Below, in pieces: positions 8,445 through 15,479 of a stretch of 31,495 bases of DNA (position 1 is the first letter of the stretch; each line of letters begins with the position of its first letter). The notes beneath the pieces were generated by a model, which was given only the letters and a program-made list of their open reading frames with translations, did not search any database and was not told the DNA's origin. Where the stretch lies: positions 1 to 31,495 of the forward strand of contig DCMF01000119.1 in NCBI GenBank assembly GCA_002321305.1, written 5' to 3'. Position numbers and translations under genes: made by a program. The stretch comes from Verrucomicrobia bacterium UBA1629 (lineage in GTDB: Bacteria > Verrucomicrobiota > Kiritimatiellia > RFP12 > UBA1067).

Positions 8445-8467
8445 AAAAAATGCGCTTACGCACATTT
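8445..8467 (-). terminator. Candidate attenuator/intrinsic terminator in the polysaccharide operon leader
   Basis: On the minus strand, AAATGTGCG - TAAG - CGCATTTTTT forms an imperfect stem (TGCG/CGCA core, a G.T pair, one mismatch, then A-T pairs) running into T6. It lies about 80 nt downstream of the predicted start site at ~8544 and about 240 nt before the first gene, so it would end a ~100-nt leader RNA. A TTG-started 21-codon frame (8521 to 8456, GGGGGAG 10 nt upstream) ends with its TAA in the hairpin loop. It could be a leader peptide or chance. Confidence 0.4.
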
Positions 8468-8550
8468 GATGATGGCGGCAATACTCTTGTCCAAGCGCGT
8501 GCCGCCGATATCAAAGATCAACGTCCGCGAGCTCCCCCGCGAACGCTTAT

Positions 8551-8559
8551 AGTATACCA
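8551..8559 (-). promoter_or_regulatory. Extended -10 promoter of the polysaccharide operon
   Basis: The minus strand reads TGGTATACT, an extended -10, about 340 nt upstream of the GTG at 8204. No clear -35. The stretch 8205-8614 otherwise holds only the SD of the dehydrogenase, the terminator-like hairpin at 8445-8467 and short GC stems near 8360-8400; I see no supported gene in it. Confidence 0.5.
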
Positions 8560-8614
8560 TAATTTCGCCGAATCAGGCTGACGGCGACGAGGACAAGGAC
8601 GGTAAGTCACCGCC

Positions 8615-9688
8615 TCAAATGCGCCGCGGCCCGAGGTCGGACGGGATCCACCAGCCGCGCAGCGAAAGCTCGAACGGGAAGACGCGGATGCCGTCCGGCG
8701 CGCAGTTGCGCTTGAACGCCTGCGTGAAGAAGCGCGTCATGAACGTCTGGAGCGTCCGCGCGACCGTTGCCGCGTCGAAGCGACCCGCAAAATAGCGCTC
8801 GGCGGACGCCCGCAAGTCCTTCGACCCCATCTCGTTCACGATGAAGTTCCAGAGGAAGAAGTCGTGCAGCTCGTAGGGGCCGATCCTGTTCTCCGTGACC
8901 TGTCCCTTCACGAGCTCCGGCGAAATCGGCGTGTCGATGATGTCCTGCACGGCACTCGCCGCCTCGCCCATCCCCTCTTCCTTCTTCCCACTCCCCTCAT
9001 CCCTTATCCTTTTTCCCTCCTCCCTCTTCCTTCTTCCTTCTTCCTTCTTCTCTCTTCCCTTCTCTTCCGCCCACCACGCGCAGACCTTGCGGACGACGGT
9101 CTTCGGGACGCCCGCGTTGACGCCGAACATCGACATGTGGTCGCCGTTGAACGTGCACCAGCCGAGCGCGATCTCCGAGAGGTCGCCCGTGCCGAGGACG
9201 ATGCCGTTCGCCATGTTTGCTCGATCCATGAGGATCAGTGTGCGCATGCGCGCCTGGGCGTTCTCGTAGGTGACATCCGGCGTCTTGCCGTCGTGGCCGA
9301 TGTCCTTCAGGTGCTGGCGCACCGCCTTCGCGATCGGGATCGTCTCCAGCCGGAGGCCCAGCCCTTCGCAGAGACGGTCGGCGTTGCCCTTCGTGCGCGT
9401 CGACGTGCCGAAGCCGGGCATCGTCAGGACGTGCAGGCCTCTCCTGTCATAGCCCAGCCGCTCGAACGCGGCGCATGCGACCAGGAGGACGAGCGTCGAG
9501 TCGAGTCCGCCCGAAAGGCCGATCACGACGTCGCGGCAGCGGATCGCCTTCAGGCGACGCGCCAGCCCCGCGACCTGCTTCGCGAAGACGGCAGCGGGGC
9601 GGCACGGGAACGGCGTCACCGCGCCCTTCTTCGGGGGCTGTTTCAGATACGCGCGATGCGTGGCGAGACTTCCGAGTTCTTTCTTCAT
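8615..9688 (-). CDS. nadE: NAD+ synthetase, synthetase domain only
   Basis: 357 aa. It adenylates and amidates nicotinate adenine dinucleotide to NAD+. The PP-loop SGGLDST is at residues 59-65. VTMPGFG-like LTMPGFGTSTRT, DVTYENAQAR, LGTGDLSEIALGW, NGDHMSMFGVNAGVPKT, DTPISPELV and GPYELHDFFLWNF are the signatures of the synthetase half of the large glutamine-dependent NadE. The ~270-residue N-terminal nitrilase/glutaminase domain is missing, so it would need free ammonia or a separate amidase. Residues ~208-243 are a Glu/Lys/Arg/Gly-rich insert encoded by a degenerate 7-bp tandem array, placed between AWW and the VQDIIDTP strand, where homologues have only a short linker. ATG 9688 follows a TATAAT box by 7 nt. 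Confidence 0.9.
   Translation of the reverse strand: MKKELGSLATHRAYLKQPPKKGAVTPFPCRPAAVFAKQVAGLARRLKAIRCRDVVIGLSGGLDSTLVLLVACAAFERLGYDRRGLHVLTMPGFGTSTRTKGNADRLCEGLGLRLETIPIAKAVRQHLKDIGHDGKTPDVTYENAQARMRTLILMDRANMANGIVLGTGDLSEIALGWCTFNGDHMSMFGVNAGVPKTVVRKVCAWWAEEKGREKKEEGRRKREEGKRIRDEGSGKKEEGMGEAASAVQDIIDTPISPELVKGQVTENRIGPYELHDFFLWNFIVNEMGSKDLRASAERYFAGRFDAATVARTLQTFMTRFFTQAFKRNCAPDGIRVFPFELSLRGWWIPSDLGPRRI
8970..9060. repeat. Degenerate 7-bp tandem array (CTTCCTT) inside nadE
   Basis: Thirteen consecutive 7-mers can be read on the plus strand: ATCCCCT, CTTCCTT, CTTCCCA, CTCCCCT, CATCCCT, TATCCTT, TTTCCCT, CCTCCCT, three CTTCCTT, CTTCTCT, CTTCCCT. The array is pure pyrimidine except for a few A. 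91 bp is not a multiple of three, so whole-unit slippage would shift the nadE frame. Confidence 0.85.
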
Positions 9689-9695
9689 AGGCGAT

Positions 9696-9704
9696 ATTAT
9701 ACCA
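9696..9704 (-). promoter_or_regulatory. Extended -10 promoter, leaderless, for nadE
   Basis: TGGTATAAT on the minus strand, 7 nt before the nadE ATG. The TAA inside TATAAT is also the stop codon of the upstream CHR-histidine kinase gene (GTA TAA). Confidence 0.55.
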
Positions 9705-12162
9705 CACGTTCCCCACGCACGGCGTCGGCGCGGAGCGAGAGAACCGTCCAGCCGTCCCGGCGCGCGAAGGACAGCGCCGCGCCGAGGCGGCGCGCCCGCT
9801 GGCGCATGCCCTCCAGTCCGAAGTGCCCCTCCGCCGCGCCCGGCGCCGTCGCGGGGTCGAACGGCGCGCCGTCGTTCGCGACGCGCAGGAGCCAGCCGCC
9901 GCCGTCCGTCGCGTCCGCCGTCAAGGCGATCTTCTTCGCGCCGCCGTGCTTGATCGCGTTGCCGATCGCCTCCCGCACGACGAGCGAGAGATCGCGCATC
10001 TGCGCCGCGTCCATCTTCGCCGGAAGCCCCGCGAGGCGCGTGTCGACGCGGCAGAGGCCCTTCGTGTTCTCGGCGTGCGCGAGCTTCCGCAGCAGGTCCG
10101 CCGGCGAGAGCCGCATCATGTCGTCGTTCTTGAGCCCCCAGACGATGTCGCGGATCTCGCGCTTCGCCCGCACCAGCACGTCCTGGGCCTCCTTCAGCCG
10201 CCCCAGTTTCATCAGCATGCCTGCGCCGACGAGGTGCTGCTCGATCGTGTCGTGGAGGTCGTCAGCCATGCGCTTGCGCTCGGCCATCAGCGTCCGCGAG
10301 CGGAACAGCCGCCGCTGCTGGCGGATCGCGAGCGCCGCGAGGACGCAGATGAGCGCCGCCAGCGCCGCAGAGACGGCCGTCGCCCCGTAAATGAAGCGCC
10401 GCGTCCGCCGCGCCGCGTAATAGGCCAGGTCCGGCACGAGCGCGACGTCCGCGTCCGTCGCGTGGAGCTTCACGCCCATCACATAGCCTTCGCGGCCGAG
10501 GAAGACGGACGGATCCAGCATCTGCTCGAGGACGCCGGTCACGCGGAGCTTCGGGTGCGTGTGCGCCGCGTCGGACAGGAAGCCGGGGGCGTCCGCGCAC
10601 ATCACGTTGACGGGAACGCCCGCGACGTCGAGCGCGAAGCCGTGTTCGGTCAGGCCGAGGGCGCGCCCTTCCAGCGAGACGCGCAGCCAGTTGACGCCCT
10701 GTCCGTCGCGCTCGGGGGCCACGAGGTCGCTTGCCGTGACGGTTCGCGGCGACGGCAGGGGCTCCGTGCCGCCCTTCTCGACCGCCTTCGCGCGGAGGAC
10801 GATGCGTCCGCCCTCCAGGGACGGCACACCGGAGACGGTCGCGACGTCGCCCGCGCACAGGCCCGCGTCCGGGCCGTCCGTCTCGATCTTCAGCCCGTCG
10901 TCGTCGCGCTGGAGAAAGAGGAAGTCGTCCCCGACGAACGTCACGACGCCCGTGATTTCGGCCGTCGCCGCGCGCGGATCCGCCAGCGCCTCGGCGATCT
11001 TGCCGACGACCCGCGCGCGGATCTCGTCCGAGAATTCCCGAATCGTCACCTCGCGCTCCTCGGCCCGCACCGCGAGCGACGCGAGCGCCATGAGGACGAT
11101 CAGCAGCACGGGGCCGACCTTCTTCTTCAGCGTCAGGGCGAGGCTGACGAGGACGAGCGCCGCCGCGACGGCATGGAACGAACCGTCCGCGAAGACGCTC
11201 AGCCCGAGGAACGCCCAGAGCGCGACGAGCATGAGCGCGAGCGACGCGGGCTTCGCGCCGCGCAGGATGCCGCAGACGATCCGGTTCGTCCGGAAGCGGT
11301 CGATGGACGCGAGCGCGAGGTACATGAGGACGGAACCCGGCAGCAGGAGCGCGGCGGACGCGAGCGCCGCGCCCGGCACGCCCGCGAGGCGGAAGCCGAA
11401 GTACGTCGCGCCGTTGACGCCGATCGGACCCGGCGTCATCTGCGTGAGGGCCATCAGGTTCGAGAACTCCTCGGCGGAAACCTGCAGGAACGCCGCCGCC
11501 GGACCCACGAAGTCCTCGATGTACATCGGCACCAGCACGAACCCGCCGCCGAAGCAGAGCGCACCGTACTTGAGGAAGAGGAGAAGCGGCAGCCACGCCG
11601 CCGCGCGGAACGTCTTCGTGCCCTGCGCGCCGGGGCCTGTCCCCAACGGGCAAAGAAGCCCGGCCGCCATCGCCGCGAGCAGCACGGCCCAGACGGGCAC
11701 ACCGCCGAGAAGCGCGGCCAGCGCGGCGGCCAGCACGAGAAGGAAGAAGGCGTCCTTCGGCGCCCGGACCCAGAGCCGGACGAGCGTCGCGGCAATGATG
11801 CCGGTCAGGGCGCAGCGGAGGCCGACGAACGCGCTCAGCAGATGCGGGTTGTCGAGCGGCAGCGCATCGTAGCCCATCGCGACGGCCGTGAAGATGACGA
11901 CCGACGGCAACGCGACGGCAATGACGCTCACGATTGCCCCCGGCAGGCCGGCGACCTTGCGCCCGACGTAGACGGCGGTATGCGTCGCGATGATGCCCGG
12001 CAGCATCTGGAAGACCGGCAGCGCGTCCAGCAGCTCGCCCTCCCTGATCCACTTCCGCTTCGCGAACACCTGGTCGGCGACGGCGAGGATCGCATACCCG
12101 CCGCCGATCACGAACAGCGAAATCCTGAAGAACTCGGCGAACAGCAGGGCGCAGCGTCTCAT
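9697..12162 (-). CDS. Chromate-transporter-like (CHR) domain fused to OB-fold-like domain and HisKA_3 sensor histidine kinase
   Basis: 821 aa in one uninterrupted frame. Residues 1-185 and 190-365 are two CHR repeats (PF02417): LFVIGGGYAILAVADQVF...MLPGIIATHTAVYVG, and KYGALCFGGGFVLVPMYIEDFV...QMTPGPIGVNGATYFG. CHR proteins export oxyanions such as chromate. After the last CHR helix (GPVLLIVLMALASLAV) comes a soluble region ~367-590 with an OB-fold-like strand pattern (ITGVVTFVGDDFLFLQRDDDG). A single TM follows at ~591-613, then a NarL-type kinase: H-box RMADDLHDTIEQ with His637, N-box REAIGNAIKHGG with Asn735, G-box HFGLEGMRQRARRLG. The layout suggests a transporter-coupled sensor signalling to a LuxR/NarL-type regulator, none of which is adjacent. 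It overlaps queD by 4 bp (ATGA). A REP palindrome encodes PLGTGPGAQG at the CHR1/CHR2 linker. The CHR stop could alternatively have been lost recently; the kinase part could once have started with the same hydrophobic helix as a signal anchor. Confidence 0.88.
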   Translation of the reverse strand: MRRCALLFAEFFRISLFVIGGGYAILAVADQVFAKRKWIREGELLDALPVFQMLPGIIATHTAVYVGRKVAGLPGAIVSVIAVALPSVVIFTAVAMGYDALPLDNPHLLSAFVGLRCALTGIIAATLVRLWVRAPKDAFFLLVLAAALAALLGGVPVWAVLLAAMAAGLLCPLGTGPGAQGTKTFRAAAWLPLLLFLKYGALCFGGGFVLVPMYIEDFVGPAAAFLQVSAEEFSNLMALTQMTPGPIGVNGATYFGFRLAGVPGAALASAALLLPGSVLMYLALASIDRFRTNRIVCGILRGAKPASLALMLVALWAFLGLSVFADGSFHAVAAALVLVSLALTLKKKVGPVLLIVLMALASLAVRAEEREVTIREFSDEIRARVVGKIAEALADPRAATAEITGVVTFVGDDFLFLQRDDDGLKIETDGPDAGLCAGDVATVSGVPSLEGGRIVLRAKAVEKGGTEPLPSPRTVTASDLVAPERDGQGVNWLRVSLEGRALGLTEHGFALDVAGVPVNVMCADAPGFLSDAAHTHPKLRVTGVLEQMLDPSVFLGREGYVMGVKLHATDADVALVPDLAYYAARRTRRFIYGATAVSAALAALICVLAALAIRQQRRLFRSRTLMAERKRMADDLHDTIEQHLVGAGMLMKLGRLKEAQDVLVRAKREIRDIVWGLKNDDMMRLSPADLLRKLAHAENTKGLCRVDTRLAGLPAKMDAAQMRDLSLVVREAIGNAIKHGGAKKIALTADATDGGGWLLRVANDGAPFDPATAPGAAEGHFGLEGMRQRARRLGAALSFARRDGWTVLSLRADAVRGERVV
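11632..11645. repeat. REP-like palindrome in the CHR inter-repeat linker
   Basis: GGGGCCTGTCCCCA, identical to the glf copies. It is translated as part of PLGTGPGAQG between the two CHR halves. Confidence 0.75.
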
Positions 12163-12572
12163 GCGCGGTACTCGGCGCAGCTGTCGGCCGTCTCCCAGAC
12201 CCTGACGGACACGAGCCCCGGCACTTTCGCCCGCAGCTCGCCGAAGAACATCTTCGCGAGGTTCTCGGCCGTGGAGCGGAACGGAATCGCGACCGTCCGC
12301 ATGCCGTGCCGCTCGACGACCGCCGCGATCTCGCGCTCGCCCGCCGACTCCGTGTTGTAGACGAAGGCGTGGTCGAAGCGGTCGCAGACCGTCTCCGCCG
12401 CGATCCGCTTCAGGTCCTTGAAGTCGATGACCATGTCGCCGCCCGCGCCGTCCTCCTGCGCGACGGACACGTCCACGCGATACGTGTGCCCGTGGAGGTT
12501 CTTGCAGAGCCCCTGGTGATTCGTCAGGATGTGCGCGGCGTCGAACCGCACCGTCTTCGTAACCGTCGTCAT
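12159..12572 (-). CDS. queD: 6-carboxy-5,6,7,8-tetrahydropterin synthase
   Basis: 137 aa. It converts 7,8-dihydroneopterin triphosphate to 6-carboxytetrahydropterin in the queuosine/7-deazaguanine pathway. Zinc ligands are the His in FDAAHIL and both His of LHGHTY. The catalytic Cys is in LCKNLHGH, and RFDHAFVYN carries the Asp-His pair; the late ETADSCAEY holds the substrate-binding Glu. Length is normal for QueD. ATG 12572 is preceded by TGGTATAAT with an 11-nt gap, so the transcript would have only a few leader nucleotides. The stop overlaps the start of the CHR-kinase fusion. No other queuosine gene is nearby, so the coupling to a transporter-kinase is unexplained. Confidence 0.95.
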   Translation of the reverse strand: MTTVTKTVRFDAAHILTNHQGLCKNLHGHTYRVDVSVAQEDGAGGDMVIDFKDLKRIAAETVCDRFDHAFVYNTESAGEREIAAVVERHGMRTVAIPFRSTAENLAKMFFGELRAKVPGLVSVRVWETADSCAEYRA

Positions 12573-12583
12573 AGCGGGGACGT

Positions 12584-12592
12584 ATTATACCA
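12584..12592 (-). promoter_or_regulatory. Extended -10 promoter of queD and the CHR-kinase
   Basis: TGGTATAAT on the minus strand, 11 nt before the queD ATG, predicting a leader of about 4 nt. No recognisable -35. Confidence 0.55.
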
Positions 12593-12625
12593 TAATGGAA
12601 CGTGCTGGCATCGATGGCGGCCGAA

Positions 12626-13186
12626 TCAGAGGCGCCGCCAGATGCAGAGGCGCGTCTTGCCGTAGGTGCGGTCGCGCAGGAGATCCCAGCCCGGCGTCTC
12701 CTCCGCGCGCTGAACGGCCGTCATCTCCGCGACAAAGAGGCCGCCGGGCCGCACGACGCCGCGCGCGGCGAGCGTCGCGAGGACCGGCGCATACCCCTTC
12801 TCCTCGCCGAGCGCATACGGCGGATCGGCAAAGGCAATCGAGAATCCCGGCCCCGCATAGGTCGCGAGGTAGCGGTAGCAGTCGGCGGCGACAACCGCTG
12901 TCGCCTGTCCGGCTTTCCCAAGGCCAATCGCGTCCAGGTTCTCGTTCAGGACGGCGAGGTGCCTGCGGTTCTGCTCGACGAAAGTCGCCGACCGCGCGCC
13001 GCGCGACAGGGCCTCCAGACCGACCGCGCCGCAGCCCGCGAAGAGGTCGAGGAAGTCGCCGCCCGCGATCTCGGGCGCGAGGATGTTGAACAGAGCCTCG
13101 CGCACGCGATCCTGCGTCGGACGAATCGCGTCCGACTTCGGCACCTTGAGATTCCGTCCGCCAAACTTTCCGCCTGTAATTCTCAT
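12626..13186 (-). CDS. rsmD: 16S rRNA (guanine966-N2)-methyltransferase
   Basis: 186 aa. It methylates G966 of 16S rRNA in the assembled 30S subunit using S-adenosylmethionine. Signatures seen are MRITGGKFGGRNLKVP at the start, RPTQDRVREALFNIL, the SAM-binding motif FLDLFAGCGAVGLEALSRGA, FVEQNRRH and the catalytic DPPY motif (FADPPYALGE). ATG 13186 was preferred over a TTG three codons upstream because homologues begin MRI. It lies 36 bp downstream of potD and may be co-transcribed with it. Confidence 0.95.
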   Translation of the reverse strand: MRITGGKFGGRNLKVPKSDAIRPTQDRVREALFNILAPEIAGGDFLDLFAGCGAVGLEALSRGARSATFVEQNRRHLAVLNENLDAIGLGKAGQATAVVAADCYRYLATYAGPGFSIAFADPPYALGEEKGYAPVLATLAARGVVRPGGLFVAEMTAVQRAEETPGWDLLRDRTYGKTRLCIWRRL

Positions 13187-13222
13187 CGTCCCCAAGAATG
13201 CCAGCCGTCTTCTCCGCGCGCC

Positions 13223-14386
13223 TCAGCGCGCGTCAGTCGCCTTGATGCGGTCCCACGCCTTGTTGTAGAGCTCCATCACCTCCGGCTGCGCGTCGAAGCC
13301 CCTGAGGACCTGGCCGCGCTTGATCGTCTCGGCGTCGAGAACGATCAGGGCGCGGTAGTCGGGGTCGAGCTGCTCGATGCCCGGCTTGACGGGATTCGGG
13401 CCGCAGATGTACTCCATGTTCGCCTTCGCGACCGCACCGTCGTAGATGTAGTTGATGAAGGCATAGGCGAGATCGCGGCGCGGCGCGTTCTTCGCGACGA
13501 CCATCTCGTCGAACGCGATCGTGTAGCCCTCCTTCGGCAGCGCGAAGCCGATGTCCTCGCGCGGCGGCGCGCCGGCCTCCTTGTCGCCGACGATGACCTG
13601 CGTCGAGTCGGTCGAGTAGCCGTGGCCGAGCCACGACGAGCCGTTGGCGACCTCCGTCTTGTAGCTCTCGCTGTCGAACTTGCGCGAGCCGGCCTTCCAC
13701 TTCAGCACCTGCTCGACCGCCGCGTCGATCTCCTTCGGATCGGTCGAGTTGATGGAATGGCCGAGGTACATGAGCCCCGCGCCGATCACCTCGCGGATGT
13801 CGTCCAAGAGCGTGATGCGGCTCTTGAGGGCCGGGTTGCCGAGAATCGCCCAGCTCGCGACGTCCGCCCCTTCGGGAATCTTGTCCTTCTGGTACATGAA
13901 GCCCGTGTAGGTGACGGCATACGGCACGTTGTAGGCGAACGTCGGGTCGATGATCTGCGCCTCGAACGCGCGGTCGAAGTTCTTGCGCACGTTCGGGATC
14001 TTCGCGTGGTCGAGCTTCTCGATGAGACCGTCCTTCGCCATCTGCGCGACCTGGTAGGAGCTCGGCATCATGATGTCGTAGCCCGTGCCGCCCGCCTTGA
14101 GCTTGGCGTACATCGCCTCGTTCGAGTCGAACGTGTCGACGATCACCTTCACGCCCAGCGCGCGCTCGAAGCTCGCGAGCACGTCCGGCGCAATGTAGTC
14201 GCACCACGTGTAGATGTGGAGCTCGCCCTTCTCACCGCCGTTGGGGGGAACGTAGCCGCTCGCCTCGGCTGCCGCGCGCGCCTGCGCGGAGAGGTCGGTC
14301 CCTTCGGGATTGGCGGACTTGGAGCAGCCCGCGAGGAGCGCGGCGGTCGCGCACGCGGCCGCTGCGGATTTCATTTTCAGCGTCAT
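13223..14386 (-). CDS. potD: Spermidine/putrescine ABC transporter substrate-binding lipoprotein
   Basis: 387 aa. The N-terminal signal peptide ends in a lipobox (ATAALLAGC, Cys21), so it is predicted to be lipid-anchored in the periplasm. The PotD/PotF fold is visible: ELHIYTWCDYIAPDVLASFERALGVKV, DTFDSNEAMYAKLKAGGTGYDIMMPSSY, VPYAVTYTGFMYQKD, GYTIAFDEMVVAKNAP and YICGPNPVKPG. It would deliver polyamines to a PotABC permease, but no permease or ATPase gene is adjacent, so it is an orphan binding protein here. The leader of about 55 nt has a purine-rich AAAGAAAAA before the ATG. REP-derived sequence is absent. Confidence 0.92.
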   Translation of the reverse strand: MTLKMKSAAAACATAALLAGCSKSANPEGTDLSAQARAAAEASGYVPPNGGEKGELHIYTWCDYIAPDVLASFERALGVKVIVDTFDSNEAMYAKLKAGGTGYDIMMPSSYQVAQMAKDGLIEKLDHAKIPNVRKNFDRAFEAQIIDPTFAYNVPYAVTYTGFMYQKDKIPEGADVASWAILGNPALKSRITLLDDIREVIGAGLMYLGHSINSTDPKEIDAAVEQVLKWKAGSRKFDSESYKTEVANGSSWLGHGYSTDSTQVIVGDKEAGAPPREDIGFALPKEGYTIAFDEMVVAKNAPRRDLAYAFINYIYDGAVAKANMEYICGPNPVKPGIEQLDPDYRALIVLDAETIKRGQVLRGFDAQPEVMELYNKAWDRIKATDAR

Positions 14387-14448
14387 AGTTTTTCTTTCGT
14401 CTGTGTTGTTGGTGTTTGCGTTCCCGACACCACGCCGAGAACGCGCGC

Positions 14449-14457
14449 ATTATACCA
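14449..14457 (-). promoter_or_regulatory. Extended -10 promoter of potD
   Basis: TGGTATAAT on the minus strand, about 62 nt before the potD ATG, giving an ordinary leader of about 55 nt with a weak purine-rich SD. Confidence 0.5.
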
Positions 14458-14535
14458 AAATTGTCCGCCGTCAGCCGCGCAAAATGAAATGAAAATGAAA
14501 TTTTTCCCAGCCTCAACTTTTTTTGGCACACCCCC

Positions 14536-14565
14536 TTGCGCACCGACAGGGAATTATGATATACT
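14536..14565 (+). promoter_or_regulatory. Promoter of tRNA-Ala
   Basis: TTGCGC, an 18-nt spacer ending in TGA, then TATACT at 14560-14565 on the plus strand. The predicted start is about 14 nt before the mature tRNA 5' end. Confidence 0.6.
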
Positions 14566-14585
14566 ACGCACTGTTTTCACGACAC

Positions 14586-14661
14586 GGGGAAGTAGCTCAG
14601 TTGGTAGAGCATCACGTTCGCAACGTGGGGGTCGAGAGTTCGAATCTCTTCTTCTCCACCA
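14586..14661 (+). tRNA. tRNA-Ala (anticodon CGC)
   Basis: A full cloverleaf can be drawn. Acceptor GGGGAAG/CTTCTCC; D-arm GCTC-AGTTGGTA-GAGC; anticodon stem TCACG/CGTGG around loop TTCGCAA, anticodon CGC at 14619-14621, reading GCG. T-arm is GAGAG-TTCGAAT-CTCTT, discriminator A, and CCA is encoded. The acceptor has a G3-U70 pair, the alanine identity element. It is the only plus-strand gene in the window. Confidence 0.95.
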
Positions 14662-14680
14662 AGTCGCGCAAGACAAGCAA

Positions 14681-14722
14681 AACCCGCTTTCGACCATCTG
14701 AAGGTCGCGCGGGGTTTTTTAT
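14681..14722 (+). terminator. Rho-independent terminator of tRNA-Ala
   Basis: ACCCGC and CGACC on the left pair with GGTCG and GCGGGG on the right around a short loop, followed by TTTTTTAT. It lies 20 nt after the tRNA CCA end. Confidence 0.75.
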
Positions 14723-14774
14723 TTCAGCGTTCACGAATCCGAAACGGCCTCCGAGTCAGCGATCACGCCGTGCG

Positions 14775-15479
14775 TCAGGGGAGAAGCGCATAGCCGACGC
14801 CGCGCGCGTTCGTCAGCAGCATCGCCGCCGGGCCAAGCTTCTTGCGCAAATGCGAGATGTGCATGTACAGCATCTCGTCCACGCACGCAAAGCCGCCGCC
14901 GCGCAAGCGCGCGATCAGCTCGTCCGTCGTGAACGCGCGTCCGCGATGCGCCGCAAGCATCCGCAGGATGTCGCCTTCCGTCTTCGTGAGCCGCCCCGCG
15001 GGCCGCCCCGACTGGAAGACGTCCAGGTTTGTCCAGTCGACTTCGACGCTGCCGAGACGAAGCCGTTCCTCCGCCTGGGATGCGGCGGACGACGCATCGG
15101 CGGCAGCTCGTCCGCGCCGGATCGCCGCCCGGATCTTCGCGAGGACGAGATCGGGGTTCGCGTCCTTTTCGAGATAGTCGTCCGCCCCGACGCCATAGGC
15201 GCGCAACTGCGTCGTCTCGGACGGAACGCCCGTCAGGAAGAGGATCGGCACGAGCGCGTCGCGCGCGCGGATTTCCGCACAGGCCTGCAGTCCGTTCTTC
15301 TTCGGCATCATGACGTCCAGCAGCACGAGGTCAGGCCGTTTCGCGAAGAAGGCGGCGATGCCCTCGTCTCCGTTCCTCGCCTCGCGCACGACAAGGCCCT
15401 CCGCCTCGAAGAGCGCGCGGAACGACTTCCGCACGACGCGCTCGTCATCGACGAGCAGGATCTCGGACGGCGACGTCAT
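14775..15479 (-). CDS. OmpR/PhoB-type response regulator
   Basis: 234 aa. Receiver domain at ~1-120 with acidic LVDDERVV, the phosphoacceptor Asp in LVLLDVMMP, and LFLTG plus the conserved Lys in YLEKD. The winged-helix Trans_reg_C domain is at ~140-233: RLTKTEGDILRMLAAHRGRAFT, MLYMHISHLRKKLG and ending VGYALLP. The ATG at 15479 overlaps the stop of the vWA gene by 4 bp. No histidine kinase gene is adjacent: the nearest kinase is the HisKA_3 fusion at 9.7-12.2 kb, whose class normally pairs with NarL-type regulators. Its kinase is therefore unknown. Confidence 0.93.
   Translation of the reverse strand: MTSPSEILLVDDERVVRKSFRALFEAEGLVVREARNGDEGIAAFFAKRPDLVLLDVMMPKKNGLQACAEIRARDALVPILFLTGVPSETTQLRAYGVGADDYLEKDANPDLVLAKIRAAIRRGRAAADASSAASQAEERLRLGSVEVDWTNLDVFQSGRPAGRLTKTEGDILRMLAAHRGRAFTTDELIARLRGGGFACVDEMLYMHISHLRKKLGPAAMLLTNARGVGYALLP

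Noticed and set aside
13216..13233. Terminator between potD and rsmD (GCGCGC stem over the potD stop)
   Set aside because: No T-tract follows on the minus strand and the gap to rsmD is only 36 bp, so co-transcription is more likely.
9823..14701. Very long open frames on the plus strand (for example 9823-12360 and 12602-14701)
   Set aside because: They lie opposite well-supported minus-strand genes, encode Arg/Asp/Val-rich low-information protein with no motifs, and are expected from GC-rich codon structure. The second even runs through the tRNA.
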